Source: Kitagawia praeruptora
Taxonomy: Eukaryota > Streptophyta > Magnoliopsida > Apiales > Apiaceae
Assembly (NCBI GenBank): GCA_037693485.1
Contig: CM075353.1
Coordinates: 104,180,501 to 104,244,500 of the forward strand
Direction of reading: 5' to 3'
DNA length: 64,000 bases
Shown here: one piece after another, positions 1 through 12,000 of the stretch
How positions within the stretch are numbered: position 1 is the first letter of the stretch
Layout of the letters: each line of letters begins with the position of its first letter
Translations under genes and position numbers: made by a program
Notes under the pieces: model-generated
Told to the model about the DNA's origin: nothing
What the model saw: the letters and a program-made list of their open reading frames with translations, nothing else
Databases searched by the model: none

Positions 1-732
1 GCCTATTACGCAACTAGCAATACGTTTGCAGAACAATGTTCTTTAATATTTTATTCTTGGGATTGTACACCACCAAAAACCACCAGTGGCATGATTCAGG
101 GTTGAGTATTTATCATTTATAATATAAAATGCAACACACGCAAGAATGATATAGTAGGTCACCAGTAATTATATGCAGGTTGCCTGCTATCTTCAAACAT
201 TTCCAATGGCACCCACAAATATTCTATAGAAAGTGTATACCACAACAAAATATATGGTGATTAAACTTTAGTGCTTCACATTATAGTTTAGTGAAATTCA
301 TTGAAGGGTTCCTCGCTCCCAGTGGGGGAACTTTCTAATATATTTATCCTGAAGGCTAGAATTCAAGTGGGAAAAGATGTAAGCAAAACACTCCAGTAAT
401 CTTTGCAAAAAGTTGTAATTTTAGGAAAAATTCTCCATGCCTGATGGCAGTAATTATAATGATGGTGCTCAGATTCCCAAGAGAAATTTGGAAAATCCCT
501 ACCTTTTTTCTGTCAAACCTGAATTAAACAAGAACAAGCACGTCTATATCTAAAATATACTAATGTTAATTTTAATTGGCAAAAACTGAGTGTAAAAGTA
601 AAATATAATATCAAACTTAAAATATATGATTGTTGATTTGTGGGATGACATGATTGTCCGCTACTTTTTTTTACATGTATCATTATGTTTGTCTATCTTT
701 TAAAACATATTCTAAAAGAATATTAAAAAAGA

Positions 733-1777
733 ATTAGTTTGGAACTTATAGGCAATAATTTGTATAAGAGATTCAGGAGTGCGGTAATTGATGATGATGT
801 ATATAAGAAGCTTAAGGGCTCGATTTTTAATGAGTTGTAAGTATAATTTTATGTCCTGCATATAATATAGTTCTATACCACTTGGAATTAAATGTATTAA
901 AATTCAGATTTCATCAACCTTGTACTAATATTTGGAAAAGATCAAAGTGGTATACAATAAGCCTCATGATCAAAGTTTTGTACCACTTTGAATTTTAAGA
1001 ATATTGAGGCAGGACACCTCATGATATTTATGGTAGTACAATTAAGTTGGCACATGCATAGATGTTATATAAGCTGAAGCATAGTGTTATTGTATGCATT
1101 AAGATGGCTTTGACTGTTTTTGGTTTGTTAAAAATAGCCTTGCCTCCGAGCACCTTATCACTCAAAACATATCTCCTCACTCAAAACATATCTCCTGCTC
1201 AAAACATGCTCGCACGGTCCGACAACTTGCGTAGTTCCTACACACAACGATGAAAAAAATTTATTTTACAAAACAGTACTAGGTGATGCAAATTCCTACA
1301 TTAGCTAGACATGTGAGCCTATAGCTAAATGTACATTTAAAAGTGTATATGTACTTCTAGGTTGCTTCGATTGCCTAAGTCTGCTCATTCTTTAAATTCC
1401 TTACAATCTTGGTGTAGAAATGAATATTATTAAGTTGTCATGTATTTACATATTAGTGCCTATTATGTTCTAATTAAAAGGGAAAACTCCATTCTTATGA
1501 GTGAAATTGCTTAGCAAGCACTAATGCATAATTTTATCAAATACCATAGCAACTATGCATATTACAATTTTTGTTTTAAAACTTTGTCCACAATTTTTTA
1601 AAATACAAACTACAAGCGGACTGTTCACCCTGCAAAAAAACTTGCAACCAAGCAATTCATGCATTTGTTTTTCAGGTATGGGATGATCTTCCGCATTGAA
1701 GATGCTTTTGGCACAACAACCCTACCACAGACTGCAGAAAATCTTGGCCGAAATGGAAGAGGTTCTGCTTTCCATTA
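733..1777 (+). pseudogene. Possible captured two-exon gene fragment, weakly RPA/OB-fold-like
   Basis: Two short open stretches look exon-like. The first (about 735-838) reads ELIGNNLYKRF...IDDDVYKKLKG and runs into GTAAGT. The second follows a pyrimidine-rich tract ending TTTTTCAG near 1676 and reads YGMIFRIEDAFGTTT. The pattern R-[IV]-E-D-x-x-G-x-T-T recalls OB-fold domains of plant replication protein A large subunits, which Helitrons often carry or capture. The fragments are short, no flanking exons were found, and the likeness is from memory of family patterns only. It could be chance. Confidence 0.2.
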
Positions 1778-2200
1778 ATGAATATTAATGTGGAGAAGTT
1801 CATATGTAGATAATTGATAAGGTACATTATTCTTTTGTTTAACTGAAGATATCACACAGGTACTTGGGAAATTCTGTGCATTTCAAATTAAAGTCACAAT
1901 ATACACCATTACTCCAGGTTGTGAGGAATACACAATCACACGCATCTTGAAGTGATCACCACATGCAAATATTAAGGATGATATTGATTCAGTACGAACT
2001 TGAAGAAGAAATAAAAGAATGCTTTGAATCATCTCAAAAGGATGTTTTTTCTTAAATATAAAAAGATATTACATATTCTACATTCATGCTTCAGAATTTT
2101 GCATTTCATTTATTTCCCTTTTCGTTAAAACACCTATAGGTGCAATTGTGTATGTCTCGGATAATTGCAATTGTAAGCTTTCAGCTTCATTATACTTGCT

Positions 2201-2272
2201 TCCACATTAGAATTACATGATTAAGAGTATATAAATTCCACATTAGAATTACATGATTAAGAGTATATAAAT
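2201..2272. repeat. 36-bp tandem duplication
   Basis: A 36-bp unit beginning tccacattagaa occurs twice back to back (2201-2236, 2237-2272) with no difference seen, followed by a 4-base partial third copy. It lies just inside the Helitron 3' end, and its perfect identity implies a recent duplication. Confidence 0.85.
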
Positions 2273-2352
2273 TCCATTACCTAACAAGACATTTTCAGGT
2301 TAACATCATAAGTTTAGAACAATAACCATTTTCATGCATGCTAGAGAATGGT

Positions 2353-2380
2353 CCGTGCCTCGCACGGGCTATTATGCTAG
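2353..2380 (+). mobile_element. Helitron 3' terminus (hairpin plus CTAG)
   Basis: A stem CCGTGC/GCACGG with loop CTC (2353-2367) is followed nine bases later by CTAG (2377-2380), and the next base is T. Plant Helitrons end in a GC-rich hairpin shortly before CTRR and insert between A and T. The hairpin is nearly the same as that of the complete Helitron at 3169-4625, so the two are probably related. The 5' end was not found. Confidence 0.75.
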
Positions 2381-2434
2381 TTACTATATATTATACTTCA
2401 ATACAAGGGTAAAAAGTGCCATTTTAATGGCTGT

Positions 2435-2870
2435 GAAATTACTATTTTACCCTTATTTATTGAAAAATAACAAAAACACCACCTTTTCAAAATTTATGTA
2501 AAAGTTGAATATAATTATGTTACTCTTGAGAATCGAACCCCTAACCTTCCATTCTCAAAGTCATGTCATAACCATTATGCTATATTCAATTTTGAGTATG
2601 TTTTAAAAATGTTATTATATAAGTCACATCTTCTCCTATTGTCCCATTTTTTGAAATTACTATTTTACCCTTATTTATTGAAAAATAACAAAAACACCAC
2701 CTTTTCAAAATTTATGTAAAAGTTGAATATAATTATGTTACTCTTGAGAATCGAACCCCTGACCTTCCATTCTCAAAGTCATGTCATAACCATTATGCTA
2801 TATTCAATTTTGAATATGTTTTAAAAATGTTATTAGATAAGTCACATCTTCTCCTATTGTCCCATTTTTT
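2435..2870. repeat. 218-bp tandem duplication
   Basis: Positions 2435-2652 and 2653-2870 are direct tandem copies of a 218-bp unit beginning gaaattactattttaccc, differing at only a few positions (for example 'ctaacc' against 'ctgacc', 'gagtatg' against 'aatatg'). Each copy holds one set of tRNA-like A and B boxes on the minus strand. Confidence 0.9.
2528..2582 (-). other. tRNA-like internal promoter (A box and B box)
   Basis: Read on the minus strand, TAGCATAATGG (2582-2572) fits the A-box consensus and GGTTCGATTCTC (2539-2528) fits the B-box consensus, with tRNA-like spacing. The same pair recurs in the tandem copy at 2746-2800, and a decayed version lies near 4855-4912. This is the layout of a tRNA-derived SINE head. 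I see no complete acceptor stem, so this is not a working tRNA gene. Confidence 0.5.
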
Positions 2871-3310
2871 CTATTTTAATTTTGACTAAATAACTCATTG
2901 GTTTTTGTTATTTTTAGAATATTACTAAGAATATAATTACGAAAAATATTTTAATATATTGAGTAGACTCCACCATTCTTTTTTGCCATTTTAAATGATT
3001 GAAATTAAAAATAAAATTTTCAGATAAATTTTAGATTATAAAAAAATATAACCGAGTTCGGGAAAAAATATATTTATTTACATTCGCCTCCAAATATATA
3101 TTAAATTATTAAAATAAAAAATAAAATATGATTTAAAAAAATATGTAAATCTTATCTATCACATCAAATCTATACTATTATATAAAAGCCGAAACATTAA
3201 AAGTTTGATTGGTCGGTCGGTTGGTCGGTATGGTACCTGTTGATTTTACTTATTTACCCTTACTCAATTACAGATCTACATCTACTAAATAATCAAATTT
3301 TTTTTTCAAG

Positions 3311-3670
3311 TTAAACATATTATCTTTTCTATTTTTTAAGAAATAAATAATTTCATTTTTAGGTAAAATACAATATCTTTTATATTTTATCAAACTAAAA
3401 TTTCTCCTTTATTAATCAATTTCCCTTTTCAGGTTAAACATACTACCTTTTCTATTTTCCAATAACTAAATAATTTCCTTTTTCAGGTAAAATAGAATAT
3501 CTTTTACATTTTATCTTTTATATTTTATTAAACTAAAATTTCTCCTTTATTAATCAATTTCCTTTTTCAGGTTAAACATATTACCTTTTCTATTTTTCAA
3601 TAACTAAATAATTTCATTTTTCAGGTAAAATAGAATATCTTTTACATTTTATCTAACTAAATTTCTCCTT
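3311..3670. repeat. Three tandem copies of a 123-138 bp unit inside the Helitron
   Basis: Copies begin at 'ttaaacata' near 3311, 3434 and 3572, each continuing through 'ctttttcaggtaaaata' and 'ctaaaatttctcc'. The middle copy has about 15 extra bases, which gives periods of 123 and 138. Further decayed versions of the same theme continue to about 4450, so much of the Helitron body seems to have grown by repeat amplification. Confidence 0.75.
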
Positions 3671-3704
3671 TTAAAAAAAACTCTACTAGAAATTTTGTTT
3701 AATA

Positions 3705-3794
3705 AAATAACATAATTATATTATAATTACTATTAACTAATCAATTACCAAATAACATAATTATATTATAATTACTATTAACTAAGTAATTACC
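3705..3794. repeat. 45-bp tandem duplication inside the Helitron
   Basis: A 45-bp unit starting aaataacataattatatt occurs at 3705-3749 and again at 3750-3794 with one visible change (atcaatt/agtaatt) near the end. Confidence 0.85.
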
Positions 3795-4724
3795 TTTTTC
3801 CGTCAAAACACGTTGCCTTTTCTTTTTTCTCTAACTAAAATCTCTCTTTTTCCAATTATATCATGGACAGTTACCTTTTTCAGCCAAATAACGTTACTTT
3901 TTTTTTTCTTTTCTCTTACTAAAACATCCTTTTTTTTCAATTATATCAAAGGAATTTCTATTTAATAAAAATAAAATAATAATTATAATACTAATAATTA
4001 ACCGATTACCTTTTCAGCTAAAATATATCATCTTTCTATTTTTTTTCTAATTAAATTCATTTTCTTTTCTAGAAATATAACGGGCAACATTAATTTCTCA
4101 TTTTCTAAAAACTATGAGCAATTTTATTTAGCAAAATAACATAATTAAATTATAATTACTATAAACTAATCAATTACATTTTTCACATAAATCATGTCAT
4201 CTTTGCGTTAACTTTCTATTTTCTCTAACTAAAATCTCTCTTTTTCAAATATATCACGGGCGGTTCTATTTAATAAAATAAACTAATAATGTTATAATAT
4301 TATTAATTAACCAATTAACCTTTTCAGCTAAAACGTATCATCTCTAACTAAATCCTCTCTTTTAATGAAGTAATAATTTTATAATTACTAATAATTAATC
4401 GATTACTCTTTTCAACTAAAACCTATATCATCTTTTCTATATTTTCTAACTAAAATCCCTCATTTTTTAGAAATATCACAGATAACATTTATATAATTAT
4501 TATCAAATCATTTAATATAAAAATTTAAGCCTCCAAAATTCATATTTCAAAATAATTAATTTAAATTAATGAAATTTTATATATAATATTAAAAAAAATC
4601 CGTGCATCGCACGGGTTTAGGCTAGTATAATTAATAATTGCATCACATAATTTTTAGCAATATAAAATTTTAAATATGTGAGTCATATTAGAGATTTTTG
4701 GTTGACCTAATATTCACACTTTTC

Positions 4725-5201
4725 AACACAAGGGTAAAAAGTACCATTTAATGGTTGTAAAATTACTGTTTTACCCTTATTTGTTGAAAAATAACAAAAA
4801 CGCCACCCTTTTAAAATTTATTTAAAAATTAGATATAATTATGTTACCCTTGAAGATCGAATCACTGACCTTCCACTCTCAGACTCATGTCATAACCATT
4901 ATACTGTACTTAGTTTTAAATATGTTTTAAAAATTCTTATTATATAGATAAACCATATATTCGCCTTTCATCCCATTTTTTCTATTTTTATTTTGAATAA
5001 ATAACATATTTGTTTTTCTTACTTTTAGAATATTGCTAACAATGTAATTACAATTTTTTTTTAATCTATTGAGTGTATTCTACAATTTTCTTTTGCCATC
5101 TTAAATGATTGAAAGTAAAAATAAAATTTTAAGATAAAATTTTGGATTATAAAAAATATAATCGAGTTTAGGAAAAAAACGTATTTATTTACATTCGTAT
5201 C
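4725..5201. repeat. Dispersed repeat, copy 2, cut by Sirevirus H
   Basis: Diverged second copy of the block at 2398-3090, without its internal 218-bp duplication. The tRNA-like boxes are degraded here. The match stops at 5201, where the LTR of element H begins, so H inserted into this repeat. Confidence 0.7.
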
Positions 5202-5659
5202 TGTTAGGTCCGATAAGATTGTAGAAGGGGGGTTGAATACAATCTATACCAATTTATCGAAATTTGTCCTTTAAATAAAATTTAACTTGAACAAATTTAT
5301 GCGGAATAAATTGAAACAAATTTCAAGTTGAATATAACAATATATTAACTTGATGGGTGTTACAATTTCAGTACAGATTATTATCAAGTAATTAATAACT
5401 AATTAGAAAATTCGACATGAACTTTTCTAATTTAGTTAATAAAAATCAAGATAAGAACTAGGAAACTTAATTCGCTAGTAGTACAAGAATCACAAATAAA
5501 CAAGTTCCACCGGATAAAATATTACAAAGGAGATGAACTTGATTTTCTGGGAATTTATTTGTTCTTGCTTGAGAGAGAGAGAAATGGAGGCTGTGTCTTG
5601 TTTCTGGATATAATGTTCGTGTATCTTCTGTAAGTCACTGATGCTTTCCTTTTATATTA

Positions 5660-5850
5660 GCTAGAGTAATAATGAAGTTGAACTATTATTACACTCGGAC
5701 TTGTACTATTATTACTCTCCAATATTACTCTGAATATTACTCTTGAATATTACTCTGAATATTATGACAGTCCATTATGACTCTCTGCATAAGATTGTTA
5801 TTACTCTCCGTTATTACTCTTGAGAGTAATAATAAAACAGAATTCTCCTT
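5660..5850. repeat. AGAGTAATAAT / ATTATTACTCT motif array in the H LTR
   Basis: The motif 'attactct' or its complement 'agagtaat' recurs about every 10-20 bases in both orientations. The same motif is clustered at 34860-35075 and 56579-56700, in the H internal spacer on either side of element G, which ties those stretches to H. Confidence 0.75.
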
Positions 5851-6119
5851 TAATTCTTCTAAACAAGGTCACGCACCTGGCCATCTACTTCTTTTTATTA
5901 AAGACCTGCCAATTCTTAATAAAATCAAATGGATTTTGATTTACTTGGTTGAGCTCCGTAGAATTGTTTTTAACCCGCACAACTTATAATCTTTAATTAA
6001 TAAATAACTAATTTAATTTAAAAATTATAAAAATTAATATCTAATATAATTAGATATTTATAAATATAATTTTCTAATTAAATAAAATATTTATTAATAT
6101 AAATAAATGCTTACAGTCT

Positions 6120-6405
6120 AAGCTGCGGTCTCCTGAGGGTCTGGAACCGGACTCCTTTTGCTTAACAAAAAATATATCAATTCTAACCGGGGTTCCAGCT
6201 TTAAGAATATATAACTTTCCATATTCTTATGATAATTCTATTTTCTCATACCCGTCCAGATGTAAGCTACGGTCTCTTGAGGATGTGAAATCGGACTCCT
6301 TCTGCTTAGCAAAAAATACAATAGTTCTAACCGGGGTTTCAACATTAAGAATATATCACTTTGCATTTCTTTGTGATAAATCTTTTTCCTCACAGCCAGT
6401 CCACT
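6120..6405. repeat. 143-bp tandem duplication in the H LTR
   Basis: The unit beginning taagctgcggtctcctgagg (6120) recurs from 6263 as taagctacggtctcttgagg. Both copies continue through 'cggactcctt', 'cttaacaaaaaata' and 'ttctaaccggggtt' to 'gtgataa'. The copies have clearly diverged, so this is older than the duplications near 2201 and 2435. Confidence 0.8.
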
Positions 6406-6906
6406 TGATAGTAAAATCCTTGTGGTTAATTAATTTAGCACTCTTGTTGCTTGCACAATAATTTTCTTTCATACCAGTCTTGATAGCTTGAACCACTGAA
6501 GTTAATGATGAACAACCACTGTTAAATGTTGACACTCGATGTACTGTCTGGTTCATGAGTGACTAACCGCAATGACTGTTCTTCATATGTTGACTTTAAA
6601 AACTGGTTCCTTTTCTTTTCTCATCTCTCTTCAATTCTTCTGTACTGTTTCTGTCACTGTCGAAATCTCTGTCACTTTAAACGAATCCACTTCTTAACGA
6701 ACACTCCACTGAGGCTTGATCAGATGACTGAGCTTCTTTCAATGTAGCAATTCCTCAAGTCTGTATATTGACCTTGATCTTTTTCTTTTGACAGATAATA
6801 CAATCTGAGATTCCTTGTGACAGTCTATATACTATTTACTATTACAATCTTGTTTAAGTTGAGTTGTATCCTCGAAATACAAATAGGCTACATCATATGC
6901 CTTTCA

Positions 6907-7664
6907 ATCTCCCCCTGTTTGTTTGTTAGACGATAACAAGCAAATACCTAGAGGATAACTCAACTAACTCACTTAAACAAGAAAAAGATAAAGCAATTCA
7001 AAGCTTAGTAAATAATACATACTAAAAGAAATTTGTCTGGTTAAGATTTAACAATTCCAGAATCCTCAGTTGATGAAATGATAGATGATTGTTCCTCTAG
7101 CGCTGAACTGATCTTCAATAGATAACTCATCTTCATTTCTGATTCTTCATATCTCTGCCTGATAATCCTTCACATCTTACATTGGTGATTATCAGCAGTT
7201 CTTGATTTACAATCATTTCCCTTCTCTGACACAGCTTTTCTCACTTAAGAAAAACAACTGCTCCTAATAAATAGACAATGGTAAATCAATACCATTTCTT
7301 TAACTTCTAGGAAATCTACTACTCCTCCAGTTAGCCTTTAGCCTTTATACATAGTACATTGAAAGACTAATAGAATAGTATTGTGATGTAAGCTTCTCCT
7401 TATATCTCCCCTTTCTTCTCAACTGAATCTCCCCCTTAGTAACTTGACTTGCTTCTCCTCCTAAGCACAGTCTGTAAATGCTCCCCCTTTCTAACCTGCT
7501 CTCCTTTTTCTTGTACCCCTTTACTTCCCCCCCTTAGTTGAGGAATCCTCCAATCAACTAGTTGACAAAGTAGTTGTACCAATTATAGAGTTCTTTGTTA
7601 GAAAGGAAGTTTCATTTTCTTCCTCACTGTGAGTGTGTGATAGTGTTTAGTGTACCTCACAAGT
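6907..7664 (-). other. H internal 3' untranslated region, with polypurine tract
   Basis: Starts with the complement of a polypurine tract (6907-6915) against the H LTR. The rest is pyrimidine-rich on the plus strand with no open frame. It is interrupted at 7664 by element A, and the last five bases CAAGT (7660-7664) recur right after A at 22177-22181. Confidence 0.65.
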
Positions 7665-8719
7665 TGTTAGGTCCAAATGTGTTGTAGAGGGGGGGTGAAT
7701 ACAACTTTTCGAATATGAGAAGCAATAAATACGATGCAATAAATGAACACGCAGATTCAAGGAATATATTTCTTATATATAACTTGAAAAGGTTGCTACA
7801 ACATTCATTACAAAGTATAAAAGAAGTTCAGAGAGAAGTGAATGATTCTAAGCTCTGTGAATGTACTCTCTCTCTTTTTCTTGTGTTTTCTTAATATTGC
7901 TCACTAACTCAAAACATTACACAAGTGCTTCTATTTATACTACATGTAATCTATGTCCTGTAGTCTTCAAAGACTAAGATGTACGTGGCCCAATGATGTC
8001 CACATAAATCTTGCCTTATCTTGAAAGCTTGGAAATCTGCCAATCAGAAGATGCCATGTGTCATGTTGAAGCTACACTCTAAGTAGAACTTCTACTTGAG
8101 AATTTCTACTTAGCCATCTCGAAATTTCTAAGTCGAACTTCTACTTAGAAATATTCTACTTGGCCATCCAGAACATTTAGTACTTAGAAAATATTCTGGT
8201 CTTCAACTTGAAACTTCAATGCACATCTTGAGCTTGTGATATCTTCATGTCTTCTTTATTCTTCACCAAGCTCTTGAACATGGATCTTTATTACTGACAT
8301 AAACTTGCTATCAATGTCCTGACACTTGATGCACTGGTCTGGTTCATAAGTGACTAGTCTTGATAGTGTTTCTGCTTCTTGAATAAATTACCATATTCAC
8401 TTAGTAACTTGGCTTTCCAATATTTGCTTTCCTTCTTGTTCACTTGAAATCAATTGGTCTTGTTGATACTGATAGTTATGATCTTGATTCTCGAATTCTC
8501 AAATCACTGAGGCATGAACAACTTTGACTTGAACTTCTCTCAATGATTTCTTCTTGGCTTGATCATAGTTAACATGTTCAATTGTATCAATTACCTTGTC
8601 TTCATATAGTGTTGATTTCTTGTGACTTCTTGTTCTTGATTGTCTTCTGGTTAAGTATCTTTTCTTTTAATTGAGTTACATTAGTTATAGTGTTACAAGT
8701 TTATACACTCTGCCTTTCA
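7665..8719 (-). repeat. 3' LTR of Sirevirus A
   Basis: TGTTAGGTCC...GCCTTTCA, 1,055 bp. Compared with the other LTR I see four substitutions: in 'tataaaagaag', 'caatgatg', 'agctacact' and 'gatttcttg'. A TATAAATAG box on the minus strand lies at 7939-7931. The segment 8085-8180 carries the element's recurring 'aagtagaa/aagtcgaa' motif. Confidence 0.95.
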
Positions 8720-8728
8720 ATCTCCCCC
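8720..8728 (-). other. Polypurine tract of Sirevirus A
   Basis: GGGGGAGAT on the minus strand directly abuts the LTR start TGAAAGG, the site where plus-strand DNA synthesis is primed. Confidence 0.85.
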
Positions 8729-9062
8729 AATTTGATTGTCTAACAATGACATTCAAATTAATGAAGGATAACTCAACTAAACAAGAGACGAGAAAAGATA
8801 ATTAACATTACAGTCTTGAAAAATATACAATTGACAAGTATTTGAAAACAATACAAAGAACTTAAACTAGAAACAGAATTCGAACCTCGAATTAAAGATC
8901 ATTTGAATGATTCCTATCACCTGGATTATTTCATATCTTTTAGTCAAACTTATATCACCTTATTGGATTCACTTTAAGGTGAATTTTCCTCAAGTGAGTT
9001 AAAGCAACCGAAAGACATGAAGTTTTTCCAACTTCAAGTTCACACCACTCTGACCTTTAACC
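8729..9062 (-). other. 3' untranslated region of Sirevirus A
   Basis: Non-coding stretch between the stop of the third ORF and the polypurine tract. It holds no frame and no repeat I could identify. Confidence 0.6.
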
Positions 9063-12000
9063 CTAATTCTGTTTCCTCTTCCTAGCTTCAGCAGCTTGGT
9101 CTTTCTCTTCTTTCTGCCTTTTGCTCTTCGCCTTCTGTTGCTGTTCTTTCTTGTACACTGGATCACGAAGCTGCGTCCATCTAGCATTCAACAAACTTAC
9201 TGCTTCCATTTCTAGAGGATTCTTGGGCTCTGGGTAAGGATGTTTGAAAAGCCTTCTGAGTTTGTCCACCTCCTGAGTAGTCCTGATCTTTGGAATGTCC
9301 TCAAATTTCTTCATTATAAGCTGAGGTTTCCAATGAGCTTTATCAGCTTTAAACTGACAATAGATCATTTTGGGATAGCCCTTGACACGGTTAGTATTGT
9401 GGACACTAGCCGCATCTTGCTCCATTCGCTTCTTTTCCACTACTACATCAGACAGGTAACTCATGAGTCTCTGCTTTTCTTCCACATGCTTATCTTCCAC
9501 TTCTTCCCATTTGAACACATATAACACTTTCTCCAGAAATGCAGCATCTTGAGTCTGCAGCAGCCATTTTCTACTCATATGCAAGAGTGTTTTATTCTGG
9601 TCTGCATCTATGAATACTAAGGTATCAGCTATATCATCAACAAAAGAGTGTATCCAGTATACACTATCTCTTCCTGGAACACCAATTGACTCCCTTATCT
9701 CTCCTTGTTCCAGTTCTCCAGAAGGAAGATTCAGAGCTTCATCTACATTCTTCATAGCTTGAAGAATATTCCATTTCTTTTCTATCAGCTCCGGCTCAAT
9801 CTTCACGTTATCAAGAGGGTTTGGAGCAATGATATCACACTTCCACACCTCATTGCTCTTCTTGAATATGACACTTTCAATGATCTTCACTGATTTATCT
9901 TTAAGCTCAGACGCGAATCCCTTACTCATCATTTGTCTACAGACGGCCTTAAGAGATTCCACTGAAAGTTCCATTAAGTCCTTTTCCTCCATGCTCACCC
10001 TCTTCAATTTACTGTCAACTACCATCCGGACAACATTAGGATATGCTGAGAATTCTGGACCCTTGTCCTCTGCTAGCTGCATTAACTGATCCCTATACAG
10101 AATGCTTAGATTCTCAGAATGAGAGTATTGAATTTTTGTTGCTAGCAAGAACAACTCTGATGCAGATCTTCTCGTCATGAATTGGTCATCCACATATAGG
10201 AAAGACATTGGGACTCCTTCTGTCAAAGACAATATAACCTGCCACTCCTTAAGCGTTGCATTGTATCCAACCCTGACTTTAGAAATTAATCTCTTCAATG
10301 CACTTATGTAGTCCGCAGCCATTGGATTCTGTAAATTTAGGTTGTAGAACAGATCATCTGCCTCCTTGTTATGAACTCCTTTCGCACAGGGTCCCATCAT
10401 TATCTTCCTTGCTTCATCCCACTTCTGCCCTATCCTTCTATTGTCCAGATCAACTTGAGGATCAGCTAGCCTTGCAAGCTCATGATCGTACTGTTTCCCT
10501 TGTAGCTCCACTTTCTTTTCTAGAAACACAGCACGTTCTTGCATTGCCTTCATTTTAAAGAACTCAGCTTGTTCCAAGGCTAACTTTTGAGACTTAAGGG
10601 TTTCCTCATCAACAGTAATTTCTTCAGGCATTCCGAAAGACATTCCAGCACCTCCACCTTGATCCTTCAATGATCTCTTTATAGCATGTTCCAAAGGTAT
10701 GTCTTCCATATCGGAATCTGAGTCATGTACCACCTGTACTTTTTCTTGATGACTCAGGTCAACGAATGGCTCATCTTGCTCAATCGCTATTGCCTTACCC
10801 TTTCTCCTCCTCAGAGCCTCTTCATCAATAGACGGCTCAATTTCTTTTTCTTTGACAAGATCAGCTTGTTCTTGAATTTCTTCGATTTGAACTACTTGCT
10901 GTCTCGTCTCTTGTCTACTCTCCCCCTTAGGTGAGTTATCCTGAACTCCACCTTGGTCTCCAGATCCACCAGCTGCATAAGAATCTTCAAAACCAGAACC
11001 ATAGGCTCCTGCTCCACTAGCACCACCTGTACCAGCATCGGGGGGAGGTTGTTGCGGCTCGAAACACTCCGGGGGCACAAAATTTCTGATTGCGAACATC
11101 ACTCTACTGATCTCCACAGCCAGAGTATCCATTGTAATCTCCATTGCTCCCATCCTTTCATTCAGAGTGTTTCCCAAGACACCACCAGCATGGCCCAAGT
11201 CATTTACCTTGTTTGTCAAAACATTAAAAGCTGTAGCTTGACTTGCCATTCGTGCTGCGTAGTCATCAAGAGCCCTTTGATTGTTTCCAATATTCATCCC
11301 TAACTGCCCCATTGTCTGCCCAAACTGCTTCATTTGATTTTCCATAGAAGTCATACGTGTATCAAGATTTTCAATATTAAGGGACGGTGTTTGGTTTAGG
11401 TGACCTCGCTCTAATACTCGTTCTGTTAGTATTTGGCGCTCGGTTTCGGGCCTTAAAAATGAAGGTCCCTCTCTCCCTATCCTCTCACACACACTCCCTG
11501 TCTCACGCTCGTGTATGTCTTCAATAATTGATCCAAAATATGAAGCAGTACCTGTAGAAACTGGATAAGCAATATAATTTGCAGTTATGGGATCAATTGC
11601 TGTTGGTTCCTGAGTTGGAATCTCAGGCTGAGAGGCTACAAAGTGTTCTTGTACTACATCAGAACCGATCCTCTTTGCAGCATCAGTACGTACCGGTGAA
11701 GGTACGGCTGAAGCTTTTAAAGCTTCATGTCCTTTTGAAGCAACAGTATCTTCAAGAGGTACATAATCATCATCAAAATCCCTATGTGCAGATTGTTCAA
11801 GGGGAGAACCACTCTCGTGAGGTGGAGTGGTTGCGTGTGACACACTAGGGTTTGACTGAGGTTTAGAAGTAGCAGCATGAGAAAATTTGGCTTTCTTTCG
11901 AGTAAGAGGCTGCTCTTCGGGGTCACTCTCCTCATCATTTCCTACATCTATATGTGCTGGCTGTTTGGATTCCGGTGACAGAGGTGATAGAGAATTAGAA

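Larger units (their letters stand above)
1..2352. other. AT-rich non-coding DNA upstream of a Helitron terminus
   Basis: No convincing intact gene is visible. The stretch ends in a Helitron 3' terminus (2353-2380), so some or all of it may be the body of a non-autonomous Helitron whose 5' end lies outside the window. I found no matching 5' TC terminus. Short tandem repeats occur around 1160-1206 (an 'actcaaaacatatctcc' unit) and at 2201-2272. Two exon-like stretches are described separately. Confidence 0.5.
2398..3090. repeat. Dispersed repeat, copy 1, with internal duplication
   Basis: This AT-rich block matches 4725-5201 over most of its length: the 'acaagggtaaaaagt' start, the tRNA-like middle and the 'tttacattcg' end. 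Copy 1 is longer because 218 bp inside it are duplicated. The two copies flank the Helitron at 3169-4625, and each has its own point changes. Family not identified; a tRNA-related SINE-type element or a MITE-like repeat are both possible. Confidence 0.7.
3169..4625 (+). mobile_element. Complete non-autonomous Helitron, 1,457 bp
   Basis: The 5' end is TCTATACTATTATATAAAAG, the classic plant Helitron start, preceded by A (3168). The 3' end is a CCGTGC/GCACGG hairpin (4600-4614) followed by a short spacer and CTAG (4622-4625), then T (4626). Insertion between A and T without target-site duplication is the Helitron rule. The inside is very AT-rich, has no open frame of note and contains tandem repeats, so it must be mobilised in trans by a Rep-helicase encoded elsewhere. 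Confidence 0.88.
5202..6906 (-). mobile_element. 3' LTR of old minus-strand Sirevirus H
   Basis: The block starts TGTTAGGTCC and ends GCCTTTCA. On the minus strand that is TGAAAGGC...GGACCTAACA, the same ends as the LTR of Sirevirus A. It is followed by ATCTCCCCC (6907-6915), the complement of a polypurine tract, which makes this the 3' LTR of an element read leftward. At 1,705 bp it is longer than the LTRs of A and B. It contains a 'attactctgaat/gagtaataat' array (about 5660-5850) and a 143-bp tandem duplication. No partner LTR is in the window: the right end of H is cut at 60280. Confidence 0.8.

Noticed and set aside
1062..1253. 63-codon frame
   Set aside because: Short, low-complexity context, no motif, overlaps a tandem repeat.
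2528..2582. Functional tRNA gene
   Set aside because: A and B boxes fit, but I see no paired acceptor stem and the segment is part of a repeated block.
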